A stretch of DNA of 64,000 nucleotides from Zooshikella sp050749885. Its GTDB lineage: Bacteria; Pseudomonadota; Gammaproteobacteria; Pseudomonadales; Zooshikellaceae. Below are positions 43,979 through 53,376 of the stretch, in pieces. A program made the translations under genes and the position numbers. How positions within the stretch are numbered: position 1 is the stretch's first letter; every line of letters begins with the position of its first letter. Below the pieces are notes generated by a model. The model did not search any database. It was not told the DNA's origin and was given only the letters and a program-made list of their open reading frames with translations. Location of the stretch: positions 868,001 to 932,000 of the forward strand of contig NZ_JBOIUB010000001.1 of the NCBI RefSeq assembly GCF_050749885.1, in the 5' to 3' direction.

Positions 43979-44743
43979 ATGCATTTTTTTTCGAAGTGTT
44001 TGATATCTATTTTAGTAGTACCACTGTTTTGCTTTGCAAATGAAGATGTAACAATAAAAAAACTATTTGATAAGTACCATGTTAATGGTACGTTGGTTGT
44101 ATCTTCTTTGGATGGTAAAAACAAGTTAATCTTCAACGAGCAAAGAAGTCATCAAGGTTTTGTACCAGCGTCTACATTTAAAATATTAAATACGTTGATA
44201 GGTCTTGATGAAGGTGTAATTACGAAAAAATCTATTTTTAAGTGGGATGGTAAAGATAAAGGTTGGGAGGCATGGAATAAAGATCAGACGTTGAAGTCAG
44301 CTTTCGGGTTTTCATGTGTATGGTGTTACCAGCAAGTTGCCAGTCAAGTAGGTAATACCAAGTATCTTGGTCATTTTAAGCGGATTGGTTATGGTAATGC
44401 AAAAACGGGTCCTGATGTGCAACGTTTTTGGCTTGATGGGGACTTAAGAATTTCTGCACAACAACAAATTGAGTTTATACGAAAAGTATACAAAGAAAAT
44501 CTTCCTTATGCAGAGGAAGATATTGCAACGCTTAAACATATAATGGTTCAGGATAGCAATGATAACTATACATTGTATGCGAAAACAGGTTGGTCTCAGA
44601 AAATTGGTTGGTTTGTCGGGTTTGTAGACTCTAAGTCAGGTCCATGGTTGTTTGCATTAAATATTGATATGCCAGATATCAAGCAAGCGCCTATTCGAAA
44701 GAAAATTGTAGTTGAAACACTAAAAGCTAAAAATATGTTATAG
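43979..44743 (+). CDS. Class D (OXA-type) beta-lactamase
   Basis: A 254-residue periplasmic serine beta-lactamase. After the signal peptide (SKCLISILVVPLFCFA) the class D motifs are in order: STFK (65-68), SCV (112-114, in place of the common SxV with Ala/Val/Thr), YGN (138-140) and KTG (202-204) in YAKTGW. FWLDGDLRISAQQQ matches the OXA pattern. It hydrolyses beta-lactams. The ATG at 43979 is preferred over a GTG four codons upstream because GTGAGG then acts as the ribosome site. Probably an intrinsic chromosomal gene; a MITE-like element follows. Confidence 0.95.
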   Translation: MHFFSKCLISILVVPLFCFANEDVTIKKLFDKYHVNGTLVVSSLDGKNKLIFNEQRSHQGFVPASTFKILNTLIGLDEGVITKKSIFKWDGKDKGWEAWNKDQTLKSAFGFSCVWCYQQVASQVGNTKYLGHFKRIGYGNAKTGPDVQRFWLDGDLRISAQQQIEFIRKVYKENLPYAEEDIATLKHIMVQDSNDNYTLYAKTGWSQKIGWFVGFVDSKSGPWLFALNIDMPDIKQAPIRKKIVVETLKAKNML

Positions 44744-45085
44744 CTTTTAAGTATTTTTTTGCTAAGTGAGTATATTACTGTTGTAGTTTAAAGTGAAAGC
44801 CTGCTAGGGCCTGTTAACACTATTTGAAAATCACTATTATGACGGTAAAAGCACTCATCTAGGCGAAGTGTGAAGTTTAGTTGTTCTAAATGAACAATGA
44901 GCAACAACGAGTTGTGCCTTGCTAAGCAAAACAATAGTCTACGGCAGTGGTGATTCAAATAGTGTTAACAGGCCCTAATATTTATTATTGGATATGATCG
45001 TAGACTTCACAGGTTTGCCTATATAGTCAGGTCCCTTCGTAGATAATATAAGGTAAATTTTGCACCTAATATGTAGTTAAAGCAG
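44744..45085. other. 342-bp intergenic region containing a MITE-like element
   Basis: The stretch between the convergent beta-lactamase and LysR genes has no open frame. Half of it is the inverted-repeat element at 44805-44977. The rest is AT-rich with nothing recognisable. Confidence 0.5.
44805..44977. mobile_element. MITE-like element with 24-bp perfect terminal inverted repeats
   Basis: Perfect 24-base arms, the left beginning TAGGGCCTGTTAACAC (44805-44828) and the right the exact complement (44954-44977), bound a 173-base non-coding element. The outermost bases are TA on both sides, which fits a TA target duplication. The arms are partly extended inward with mismatches. No transposase is encoded, so it would need one in trans. 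Confidence 0.75.
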
Positions 45086-45985
45086 TTAACTATCAGAAAC
45101 CACAATATGCTGGGTTTGATAACGTAACTCACCAATAAAACTTCGTGCGGCAGGACCCAATTTATCGGCATCATTAAAGTTTAAAAAGAATCGAGCGGAA
45201 CGCTTTAAACCTAGCTCTAGATTAAGAGGACGCAATAGGCCTTCTTCGAGTAATGGCCTAATGCTTGGCTCTGGTAACCAGGCAAAGCCAAAACCTTTGC
45301 TGACTAAGTCAATAGACGTTCGTAAATGGCTGACTGTCCAGCGTTGTTCAGCTCCTAGCCAGCCTGAATCGGTATTTGTATTAATAGCTGAGTCACGTAT
45401 AACAATTTGGCGGTGTGACTTTAGATCTTCATACTTCAGTTTGCGCCCAGTTGAATGTAGTGAATGTTCAGGATGAGCAACAGCTATAAAGTTGATCTGA
45501 CAAATTTCTTCATTTAGCCCATTAGGCATAGGAAATGCCGATAAACCAATTTGAGCTTGTCCTTGTGCAACAAGTTCATTAGTACCAGATAAAATAGTTT
45601 CAATCAGTTCGATGCGCAGCAGAGGGTATTGAGCAGAGACAGTATCAAGGACTTTATAAAGTTCTTCATGAGGAAAAGCCGCATCAACCGCAATATTTAT
45701 TTTGGTTTCAATTCCACTGCCGAGCGTGCCTGCGATTGCTTCTAATTTGGCGGCTTCCTCAAGCAGATAGTTTGCACGCCTTAGCATAAGCTCGCCGGCT
45801 TCAGTCAACACCGTTTTACGACCTTCAGTGGTTAGTAATGAAACCCCAAGAACTTCCTCTAATTTATGAACGGCATGATGAATAGTCGATTGACTTTTAT
45901 GGATAATTACTGCTGCCTGGTTAAATCCGCCATGATCAACGACAGCTTTGAACATACGCCATTGTTCAAGAGTTGTTTTTATCAT
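45086..45985 (-). CDS. LysR-family transcriptional regulator
   Basis: A 299-residue LTTR. The N-terminal helix-turn-helix WRMFKAVVDHGGFNQAAVII and HKSQSTIHHAVHKLEEVLGV (about 9-48) is followed by the effector domain (INIAVDAAFPHEELYKVLDT). It lies 121 bases downstream of the flavodoxin-like gene on the same strand. It could share that transcript or regulate it; no divergent target is present. Confidence 0.93.
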   Translation of the reverse strand: MIKTTLEQWRMFKAVVDHGGFNQAAVIIHKSQSTIHHAVHKLEEVLGVSLLTTEGRKTVLTEAGELMLRRANYLLEEAAKLEAIAGTLGSGIETKINIAVDAAFPHEELYKVLDTVSAQYPLLRIELIETILSGTNELVAQGQAQIGLSAFPMPNGLNEEICQINFIAVAHPEHSLHSTGRKLKYEDLKSHRQIVIRDSAINTNTDSGWLGAEQRWTVSHLRTSIDLVSKGFGFAWLPEPSIRPLLEEGLLRPLNLELGLKRSARFFLNFNDADKLGPAARSFIGELRYQTQHIVVSDS

Positions 45986-46106
45986 CGTATGCTGTTGCCT
46001 ATACAGTTACATCATTAGAGTTATTATTTTATTCAATTCATGGGGTAGTTTTAACTTTTATTTATTACTTAAGGTGCATTAGGTTAAATCAATAATTTTT
46101 AAATAT

Positions 46107-46676
46107 CTATTGCCAACGTATTGCGGCTTCTGCAACACGCTTACCTAATAATTCTGCCGTTTTCAAGTCCCCTGAAGGTGGTGTTTGATTTGTCGGTAAG
46201 TTGTCAGATTGTGCCATTGCTCCCAGGTAAGAGCCTATGCGATTTATGGCCTCAGGGTGTCCATTGGTAATACCCGGCTCACTGGACTCATTCATTTGAC
46301 CAAGCGAAACCCAGAGCATACCGTGTTGGGCGGAAAAAGTAGAAAGTTGAATCAGGCTATTTAATTTATCGCCGCTCATACTACCAGAATTAGTAAACCC
46401 CGCGGCTAATTTGTCTTTCCAGCCTTGGTTAAACCAAACTTTGGATGAGGCATCCATAAATGTTTTGAATGGAGCTGAGAGAGAACCCATATAAGTTGGT
46501 GCTCCAAAGATTATGGCGTCGTAGGCATTGAGCTGTTCAGGTTTTTCAGTGACTTGAGTAACTTCAAACAAGTTTGATGTTACCCCAGATACGGATCTTG
46601 CGCCTTTGACAACCGCTTGGGCTTGTACTTCAGTGTGTCCAAATCCACTATGGTAAACAACAGCAACTTTTTTCAT
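46107..46676 (-). CDS. Flavodoxin-family / WrbA-like protein
   Basis: A 189-residue flavodoxin-fold protein. The FMN phosphate loop YHSGFGHTEVQAQAV opens the protein, and GAPTYMGSLSAPFKTFMD and GFTNSGSMSGDKLNSL are the other FMN-binding regions. It is probably an NAD(P)H:quinone oxidoreductase or other flavin reductase. The start at 46676 is preferred over one 15 codons upstream because AGGAAG precedes it and the flavodoxin strand then begins at once. Confidence 0.87.
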   Translation of the reverse strand: MKKVAVVYHSGFGHTEVQAQAVVKGARSVSGVTSNLFEVTQVTEKPEQLNAYDAIIFGAPTYMGSLSAPFKTFMDASSKVWFNQGWKDKLAAGFTNSGSMSGDKLNSLIQLSTFSAQHGMLWVSLGQMNESSEPGITNGHPEAINRIGSYLGAMAQSDNLPTNQTPPSGDLKTAELLGKRVAEAAIRWQ

Positions 46677-46878
46677 GTTTAAACTTCCTGTGGAGCGTAT
46701 GCTAGGAAAATCATGAGTCATATTTGATGGAATTAAGATAACAAGGAAGAGTGGAGGTGAGAATTCAAACTTTTCGTTTATAGCATTCGAAAGAATAGAA
46801 TATGTTTATAAGGTACATCGTAAGGGGCAATGAATGAAAAAGAATCCAACTTTATTAATAAAAGATATATGATATTTA

Positions 46879-47667
46879 TTAGTAGTGACCAAGAATTTCT
46901 TGGTATTCTTTTGAGTCTCGTATTTGTGCAATGGAGGACCAGATTTGATTTGCAAGCGCTTTATTATTACTAATAAATTTGTATGAAAATAATAAATAAT
47001 AATTTTTACTGATAACAGGAGGACTAATCTTAATTACTTCGTTAAACATTGACTGATAACGTTGACGTTGATTCTCAATATTTGTGTCTAGGTCTACTAT
47101 TGCATCAACTCGTCCATTGATAAGCATGTTTAAACTACTCAGAGAACCTTTAGTTTCAGTAAGATTATCAGGAGGAATCCCTTTTTGGTAAAGTTCAGAG
47201 ATGACTGAATAGCCTAAAGTGACACTCACTTTTTTATTATCAAGTAAATCATCAAACTGTGTAATCTTTGAGTTAGGTATTGTAAAAATTGAGTACTGTT
47301 GTGTGTTATTTCGCTTGGTTTGATCTAATTTGTTGTTTTTCATTGGGTAGACCCCAATCTTTAATCGTTCTTCTTTGAAGCTGGCATCAATTGTGCCATC
47401 AGCTTTATTGGTTTTTACCCAGTATAAGCAACGTTTCCAAGGCATTCGCATAAAGTTTATTTTTAAATTAAGTTTATCGGCTACTTTGTTTAATACTTCA
47501 ATGGTAACACCTGGTTTGTCTAATAAGTGATTGCCCATATTAAATGGGGGGTTAGGCTCACTATTGTAAACTAAAGAAACAGCTTGTTTAGCAATGGCAA
47601 TAGATGGAAAACTAATGAGCCATATGCTGGTGATAAGTGAGAACGCCACCATAAAATTAACAGGCAT
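46879..47667 (-). CDS. Periplasmic solute-binding protein downstream of a chemoreceptor gene
   Basis: A 262-residue SBP with a signal segment (FMVAFSLITSIWLISFPSIA). Its mature part has VSLVYNSEPNPPFNMG, GVTIEVLNKVADKLNLKI, FMRMPWKRCLYWVKTNKADG and the hinge LLDNKKVSVTLGYSVISEL. It begins 47 bases after the stop of the methyl-accepting chemotaxis gene on the same strand. A shared transcript is likely. It may hand a ligand to that receptor rather than to a transporter; no ABC genes are adjacent. Confidence 0.85.
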   Translation of the reverse strand: MPVNFMVAFSLITSIWLISFPSIAIAKQAVSLVYNSEPNPPFNMGNHLLDKPGVTIEVLNKVADKLNLKINFMRMPWKRCLYWVKTNKADGTIDASFKEERLKIGVYPMKNNKLDQTKRNNTQQYSIFTIPNSKITQFDDLLDNKKVSVTLGYSVISELYQKGIPPDNLTETKGSLSSLNMLINGRVDAIVDLDTNIENQRQRYQSMFNEVIKISPPVISKNYYLLFSYKFISNNKALANQIWSSIAQIRDSKEYQEILGHY

Positions 47668-47714
47668 AATTATACCAATCTTGATCCATTTTTATGTGCT
47701 CTTTACAGAATCAA

Positions 47715-49709
47715 TTAGCCTTTTGTTTTAAAACCTTGGATGAGTTGAACGAGCAAGTTATTAGCATTGGAAAGCGTTTCTGTGGACTGTTCATTATTTT
47801 TGTCTTGACTGACCAGGGACTCGACCATTTCTTTAATGCTCACCATACTGTTGTCAATTTGGCGGGAAACCATACTTTGTTCTTCCGCAGCCGTGGCTAT
47901 TTGAGTACTTAAATCCAAGATTTGATTGACTGCATTTGCCATCTCATCTAATCCTTGATTCACTGAAGCGGTATGTTCTGCTGTTGTATTGGAACTTTCG
48001 CGAGTGTGATCAATAGAGTTGACAACCAGGCCAACACTCTCAGTTAATTGGCTTAGGCGAGTACTGATTTCTTCTGTACTATTTTGAGTCCTGGCGGCTA
48101 AAGCTCGTACTTCATCAGCCACGACGGCAAACCCTCGACCTTGTTCACCTGCTCGGGCCGCTTCAATTGCTGCATTAAGCGCAAGTAAATTAGTTTGTTC
48201 TGCAATACCTGCAATTGTTTCTAAAATGGGCGTAATTTGTTGTACTGCATCACGCATTTTATCGACTTCTGCAGTAGCATTATCTACATTATTTAATAGG
48301 GTTTGGACGGCTTGAGATGCTTTTTGAACGAGTGCTTTCGATTCTTCAGCTTGATCATTGACTTTGTGAATAAAATCAGCGGTACCATTTGCATTATTAG
48401 CAACTTCATCTGATGAAGCACTCATTTCATTAACTGCAGTGACTACTTGATCTGTTTCTTGTGCATGTGATTCTAAAATATTGCCACTGTGCTTGGCGCC
48501 TGTTTTTAACTGGGTGAGTGACTGGTTGATATCATCACTGGCATCAGTAATTTTCCTAATCATGTTTTGTAGATAGGCAATAAAATTATTGATTGACCCT
48601 GCAATATCATCAAGCTCATCGCCTTTACCGATACTTAAGCGACGCGTTAGATCTGCTTCACCGGCAGATAAATCATCAATACTTTTTTTCAAGCGAATCA
48701 GTCTTGCCATTAACCGATAAAGAGCAAAGGCAACTGTTGCCAGTAACAATAACAATAAAGGAATTTGAAAAGAGAGTAACAAGGTTATAAGTGTGTTACT
48801 TTGTTGTTGTAGGGCAGAAGTGGGCACGCTGGCAGCCATAACCCAAGGTGTACCACTAATGGGTTCTACTAATAATGTGAGGTTCTCCTGGTCATTACCT
48901 TCATACTCTACTTGCGTTGATTGGCTGTCATTGAGCGTGGGTAAACTAGCCAATTTGGCTGTAATGCTGGCTTGTTTGGCCTGGTCTTGCACTTTGGTTA
49001 GCACGATGTCATTGGAAATTGCCGAGGTGTTGCTCACTAGCGTGCCGTCTTGTTCAAGAATAACAATATGACCTCCAATACGTTTTTCACTGCGAGCAAC
49101 TAAGTTATTAAAAAAACCAAGTGTGACATCAATAGTGGCTACGCCATAAAGTGAGCTTCCTTTATAAATACCCATTGCACAGTTTGTTCTCGGTTCTGTA
49201 CTGGCATTGTCTTTATAGGCATGGGCCCAGGCGCATTCACCTTTTGGTGCATTTTGTCCATTTGCATACCAAGGCTGTTCATAATAATTAGGGGCTTCTG
49301 CTGAGTTCCAGTAAGTATTGACGGTCATGTTGCCCGTCGCATTACGATGGTAAAACGTACTGTGTTTTTGACGATCTTGTGTTCTCATATTGGGTAGTGG
49401 CCAGATACCGCCACCAAAGACTTTTGCCTCGCCATATTGATCTAATAAACTTGGTAATAGTTGATCGATTTGCTCACTTTCAAGTACCGGAATCAATTGT
49501 GTAATTGAACGCTGTTGCGACTGAACTTGAGATAACTCTCTACGGATTTCTTCTCCAATCTGAGTGAGTTCATTTCGCACGAGTTTGCTTTCTAGTGTCA
49601 GTAATTTCGGTGCGAGGAATACTCGTAACCCAATAATTGTCAATAACAACATAATCACAATAAATGTGAATAGAAAGATACTATAACGGGTTTTAAGTTT
49701 CGTTAGCAT
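47715..49709 (-). CDS. Methyl-accepting chemotaxis protein with dCACHE-type sensor
   Basis: A 664-residue chemoreceptor. TM1 spans about 10-32. A large periplasmic sensor (about 33-308) has the dCACHE-like blocks SEAPNYYEQPWYANGQNA and GVATIDVTLGFFNNLV. TM2 is at about 310-335, followed by a HAMP domain (IKKGDELDDIAGS region) and the cytoplasmic signalling hairpin NLLALNAAIEAARAGEQGRG. It relays ligand binding to CheA/CheW. Two-gene operon with the SBP at 46879. A TATACCC-type palindrome lies just upstream. Confidence 0.95.
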   Translation of the reverse strand: MLTKLKTRYSIFLFTFIVIMLLLTIIGLRVFLAPKLLTLESKLVRNELTQIGEEIRRELSQVQSQQRSITQLIPVLESEQIDQLLPSLLDQYGEAKVFGGGIWPLPNMRTQDRQKHSTFYHRNATGNMTVNTYWNSAEAPNYYEQPWYANGQNAPKGECAWAHAYKDNASTEPRTNCAMGIYKGSSLYGVATIDVTLGFFNNLVARSEKRIGGHIVILEQDGTLVSNTSAISNDIVLTKVQDQAKQASITAKLASLPTLNDSQSTQVEYEGNDQENLTLLVEPISGTPWVMAASVPTSALQQQSNTLITLLLSFQIPLLLLLLATVAFALYRLMARLIRLKKSIDDLSAGEADLTRRLSIGKGDELDDIAGSINNFIAYLQNMIRKITDASDDINQSLTQLKTGAKHSGNILESHAQETDQVVTAVNEMSASSDEVANNANGTADFIHKVNDQAEESKALVQKASQAVQTLLNNVDNATAEVDKMRDAVQQITPILETIAGIAEQTNLLALNAAIEAARAGEQGRGFAVVADEVRALAARTQNSTEEISTRLSQLTESVGLVVNSIDHTRESSNTTAEHTASVNQGLDEMANAVNQILDLSTQIATAAEEQSMVSRQIDNSMVSIKEMVESLVSQDKNNEQSTETLSNANNLLVQLIQGFKTKG

Positions 49710-49731
49710 ATTAATTATCCAGACTGCAGCG

Positions 49732-49754
49732 TATATGCCCTTAACAGAGGGTAT
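49732..49754. repeat. TATATGCCC...GGGTAT palindrome, copy 4
   Basis: TATATGCCC (49732-49740), spacer TTAACAGA and GGGTAT (49749-49754) match the other copies at the CCCTT....GGGTA core. It lies 23 bases upstream of the chemoreceptor start. Confidence 0.45.
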
Positions 49755-49978
49755 TATCGTTATTCTCAGAATACTTAAGAATTATGATTGGTATAATTAA
49801 TTTAGTTTAGATGTGATCGTGTTTTCTGTCAGTGATCTGTTTATATAAGTCTTTAAAAAAAGAGGAATATTTTCAATAGAGAAAGGAATTAATGAATAAT
49901 CTGTCAAATTGCTTTGTCGTATCTTGGCATTATTATAAATTTTACTGTGGTTTATTCTTGAATAAACAGTCGATAGCG

Positions 49979-50656
49979 CTACTGTTGAGGTCGAATAAAC
50001 ATTAAAAGTCGGGTACGGAATGACTCTGGTAAAAAAAGGCTGATATTGGCTGCCCAGTTATAATGGACATTTAGCCAAAGTTCCCAATAAGTGATTTCGG
50101 GCTTTGCAGTTTTGTATGAAATGGGCTGCAAGATGACTTCTGTGTTAATTGGGTTTTGTTCAATAATTGTCTTAAAGCGCTGAAAGTGAAGCGGGGTACT
50201 CACTAAGTAAACGGTTTGCCAGCCTTGTTGGGTTATCATTGAACTGGCATTTTGCCAGTTAGTCTGACTGTCGTAGGACTGTGTTTCTGTTAAAATATTG
50301 TTTTTATCAATACCTTGACTTATCAAATATTGCTTCATGAGGGTGGCGCCATAGATATTATTATTGGGTCGTGAGCCGCCAACGCATAAAAAGTTTTTAA
50401 TGGTTTTTTTTCTCGCTAACGTCAGGGCATAGTTGAGTCTGCGGAGTGTTTGGTTTCCTAAAGCAGTATAACTATCGTTAAAATCTCCCATAAGGATAAT
50501 TAAGCCATCAACGTTGGGTGAGTCGGTGAGTTCATTGTGATTAAGCGGATAAATCACGTAGTATAACCAGACAATTGAGCATAGTAAGTCGATAATAAGT
50601 AAAAATATCAGGGGTTTTATAAGCTTTTTATGAAGCTGACGATACGGTATTAACAT
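49979..50656 (-). CDS. YdcF/SanA-like DUF218 membrane protein
   Basis: A 225-residue protein with one N-terminal TM segment (about 14-34) and a DUF218 domain. The signature LIILMGDFNDSYTALGNQTL, then YALTLARKKTIKNFLCVGGS and NILTETQSYDSQTNWQNAS, are typical. DUF218 proteins act in envelope or vancomycin-related barrier functions in some bacteria; the biochemical role is unknown. It is the last gene of an operon with the SulP permease (33 bases) and the metallo-beta-lactamase-fold protein. Confidence 0.85.
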   Translation of the reverse strand: MLIPYRQLHKKLIKPLIFLLIIDLLCSIVWLYYVIYPLNHNELTDSPNVDGLIILMGDFNDSYTALGNQTLRRLNYALTLARKKTIKNFLCVGGSRPNNNIYGATLMKQYLISQGIDKNNILTETQSYDSQTNWQNASSMITQQGWQTVYLVSTPLHFQRFKTIIEQNPINTEVILQPISYKTAKPEITYWELWLNVHYNWAANISLFLPESFRTRLLMFIRPQQ

Positions 50657-50689
50657 AAAAATGGTCTATTCAAAAATAAAGTAATGCGC

Positions 50690-52417
50690 TTATTTTAGGT
50701 CTTCAATCGCTTGATGTTGACTGAGGTATATATTGCCATTGAGCTGTTTGGTAAATGTGGTTTTTTGTAATGTATCCATCACAGGACCTTTCACTTCAGA
50801 AAAATGGAAGTGAATATTTAATTCTTGTAATCGTTGGTTTATAACTTCCAGTGTTTCCAGTGCACTTAAATCAATTTCATTAATCGCGGTACACATCAGA
50901 ATAACATGTTGTACTTTAGTATTTTGAGCAACCAGACTGTAAATTTTATCCTCTAAAAAGCTGGTGTTGGCAAAGTAAAGACTCTCATCCACGCGAATAG
51001 AGATAATATGAGGATAAGTGATGACATTATGTCGTTGGATATTACGAAAGTGTTCAGTTCCTGGTATTTCGCCAACCACAGCAATATGTGGACGTGCTGT
51101 TTTAAATAAGTGCAGACTAATTGAAATGGCAACACCACTTAATACGCCATACTCTACACCTAAAAATAAGGTGATAATGAGGGTGGTGGTAATACCTGCA
51201 AACTCTGCTCGAGAGTATTGCCATGCTTTTCGAATTAAATCGATATCGATAAGAGAGAGGACAGCCATGACAATGGTAACTGCAAGGGCGGCTTTGGGTA
51301 GAAAATATAGCAGTGGTGTTAGCCAGAGTGTGGCAATCGCAATACCCAAGGCTGCGAATATACCCGCGGCAGGAGTTGATGCACCTGCATCATAATTGAC
51401 AACTGACCGTGAAAAACCCCCTGTGACCGGAAGTCCCCCTGAAAATGCAGAGGCTAAGTTAGCGGCACCGAGACCAATAAGCTCTTGATTAGGTGTGATG
51501 CGTTGGCGTTTTTTAGCGGCAAGGGTTTTACCTATAGATACGGATTCAATAAACCCAATAATTGCAATCAATAATGCAGAGCTGGTGATTTGTTGCCAGT
51601 GTTCAAGGGTGATGGTGGGCCAGGTTAATTGGGGTAAGCCTTTTGGAATTTCACCCACAATTGCCACGCCTGTTAAATCCAGTCGAAAAAGGTAGGTGGC
51701 TAATGTCGCAAGGCTGATAACAATGACAGGTGCCGTTTTTGATAATAGTTGAGCGAAATGTAAAGGTATACCCCATTGTGGTAAGCGAGTAAAAAAATGG
51801 TGACGTAACCACCATAGGCAACCTAAACAACTTATCGCCATAAGAAAGGTGGTGATGTGTATTTGTGAGATTGATTGAAAAAGAGTAGTGCCTAGTGTTA
51901 TTAGGTTATCACCACTCACGGAGATTCCCAGTAAGTGTTTTAGCTGGCTAATGATGATGATAATGCCTGAGGCGCTGATAAAGCCGGAAACCACTGGGTG
52001 AGATAAAAAATTGGCAATAATACCAAAACGAAAAATGCCAAGCACAATAAGCATTAACCCAGAAATAAATGCCAGTAAAATAGCCAAAGTGACATAAGTG
52101 GGTGATTCAGCAGAGGCCAGTGGCATAATGGCACTGGCCGTCATTAATGAGATAATAGCCACAGGCCCTACGGATAAACTATAGCTGGAACCAAAAAAAC
52201 CGTATAAAACCAATGGTAAAATACTGGCGTATAAACCCATTTCTGCAGGTAAACCTGCTAAAAGTGCATAAGCCAATGATTGAGGAATGAGCATAATAGT
52301 GACAATAAGCGCAGCAATAAGATCACCATTGAAGTGTTCTGCTTTATAGTTTTTGAGCCATTGTCCTGCAGGGAGTAAACGATTAATGACGGATAGGATG
52401 CGAGAATTTGGCTGCAT
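50690..52417 (-). CDS. SulP-family sulfate/anion permease with STAS domain
   Basis: A 575-residue inner-membrane transporter of the SLC26/SulP family. The N-terminal core has LIVTIMLIPQSLAYALLAGL and SYSLSVGPVAIISLMTASA, plus multiple TM segments to about residue 430. A cytoplasmic STAS domain follows (IISIRVDESLYFANTSFLED, MCTAINEIDLSALETLEVI). The anion could be sulfate or bicarbonate. Its operon neighbour upstream is a persulfide-dioxygenase-like hydrolase (42-base gap), so sulfur-compound handling is plausible. Confidence 0.95.
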   Translation of the reverse strand: MQPNSRILSVINRLLPAGQWLKNYKAEHFNGDLIAALIVTIMLIPQSLAYALLAGLPAEMGLYASILPLVLYGFFGSSYSLSVGPVAIISLMTASAIMPLASAESPTYVTLAILLAFISGLMLIVLGIFRFGIIANFLSHPVVSGFISASGIIIIISQLKHLLGISVSGDNLITLGTTLFQSISQIHITTFLMAISCLGCLWWLRHHFFTRLPQWGIPLHFAQLLSKTAPVIVISLATLATYLFRLDLTGVAIVGEIPKGLPQLTWPTITLEHWQQITSSALLIAIIGFIESVSIGKTLAAKKRQRITPNQELIGLGAANLASAFSGGLPVTGGFSRSVVNYDAGASTPAAGIFAALGIAIATLWLTPLLYFLPKAALAVTIVMAVLSLIDIDLIRKAWQYSRAEFAGITTTLIITLFLGVEYGVLSGVAISISLHLFKTARPHIAVVGEIPGTEHFRNIQRHNVITYPHIISIRVDESLYFANTSFLEDKIYSLVAQNTKVQHVILMCTAINEIDLSALETLEVINQRLQELNIHFHFSEVKGPVMDTLQKTTFTKQLNGNIYLSQHQAIEDLK

Positions 52418-52459
52418 GAGTGGTTTCTTTTAATGATGTTGTTAAAAGGTAACTATCCG

Positions 52460-53356
52460 TTAAAAACCATTAATGGGTAATTTAAGGTAAATTGCACCGT
52501 TGTCTGCAGGCGCAGGGAGCTTTCCTGCACGAACATTAACCTGTAAGGATGGAATAATAAGCTGTGGCATTGCTAAGGTGGCATCACGCTGTTGACGTAG
52601 CGTAATAAAATCCTGTTCAGAGATCTGTGAATTAATATGAATATTTTTTTCGCGCTCTTCTTTTACGGATGATTCGAACTGTAACTGTCGTCCATCGGGA
52701 CAGTAGTCGTGACACATAAAAAGACGCATACTATCAGGTAAACTGAATATTCGCTGGATTGATTGATAAAGTATTTTCGCGTCTCCACCAGGGAAATCTG
52801 TACGTGCGGTACCGCTGTCAGGCATAAAGAGGGTATCGCCTACAAACATCGCATTGCCCATGACATAGCTAACACATGCTGGGGTATGACCCGGCGTATG
52901 TAAAACATGGCCTGTTAGCTGGCCAATTTTAAAGCAGTCACCATCATTAAAGAGCGTATTAAATTGTGAGCCATCACAGGGGAGCGAGTGAATATCATTA
53001 AAGAATTTGGCAAAAGTATATTGTACCTCAGTGACTTTATTACCAATAGCTAGCTTACCACCTATGTGTTGTTGCAGGTAATTTGCGGAGGTAAGATGAT
53101 CTGCATGAATATGGGTTTCTAATATCCACTCTAATGATAAATGATGTTCTTCAATGTAATGAATGAGCTGATCGGCTTGGGCAAAATGTAAACCACCTGA
53201 GGCATAGTCAAAATCGGCGACAGGGTCAATGATTGCACATGCTGATGAATCAGGGTCTCTTACGATATAAGACAGGGTTTGTGTATGCTGGTCATAAAAA
53301 GGGATAACTTCAGGTTGAACAGCTAAATTGGGGGTGATGGGTAAAACGCAGTCCAT
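52460..53356 (-). CDS. Metallo-beta-lactamase-fold hydrolase (persulfide dioxygenase-like)
   Basis: A 298-residue MBL-fold protein. The metal motif is ETHIHADHLTSANYL (HxHxDH), with HTPGHTPACVSYVMG and VGDTLFMPDSGTARTDFPGG in order, then MCHDYCPDG. That pattern resembles the ETHE1/Blh-type persulfide dioxygenases rather than beta-lactamases. A GTARTDFPGG-like loop is their hallmark. It heads an operon with SulP and DUF218 genes. The ATG at 53356 is preferred over one 16 codons upstream because GGAG precedes it and the extra leader overlaps a palindrome. Confidence 0.9.
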   Translation of the reverse strand: MDCVLPITPNLAVQPEVIPFYDQHTQTLSYIVRDPDSSACAIIDPVADFDYASGGLHFAQADQLIHYIEEHHLSLEWILETHIHADHLTSANYLQQHIGGKLAIGNKVTEVQYTFAKFFNDIHSLPCDGSQFNTLFNDGDCFKIGQLTGHVLHTPGHTPACVSYVMGNAMFVGDTLFMPDSGTARTDFPGGDAKILYQSIQRIFSLPDSMRLFMCHDYCPDGRQLQFESSVKEEREKNIHINSQISEQDFITLRQQRDATLAMPQLIIPSLQVNVRAGKLPAPADNGAIYLKLPINGF

Positions 53357-53376
53357 GCTTAATTCTCCATTACTTA

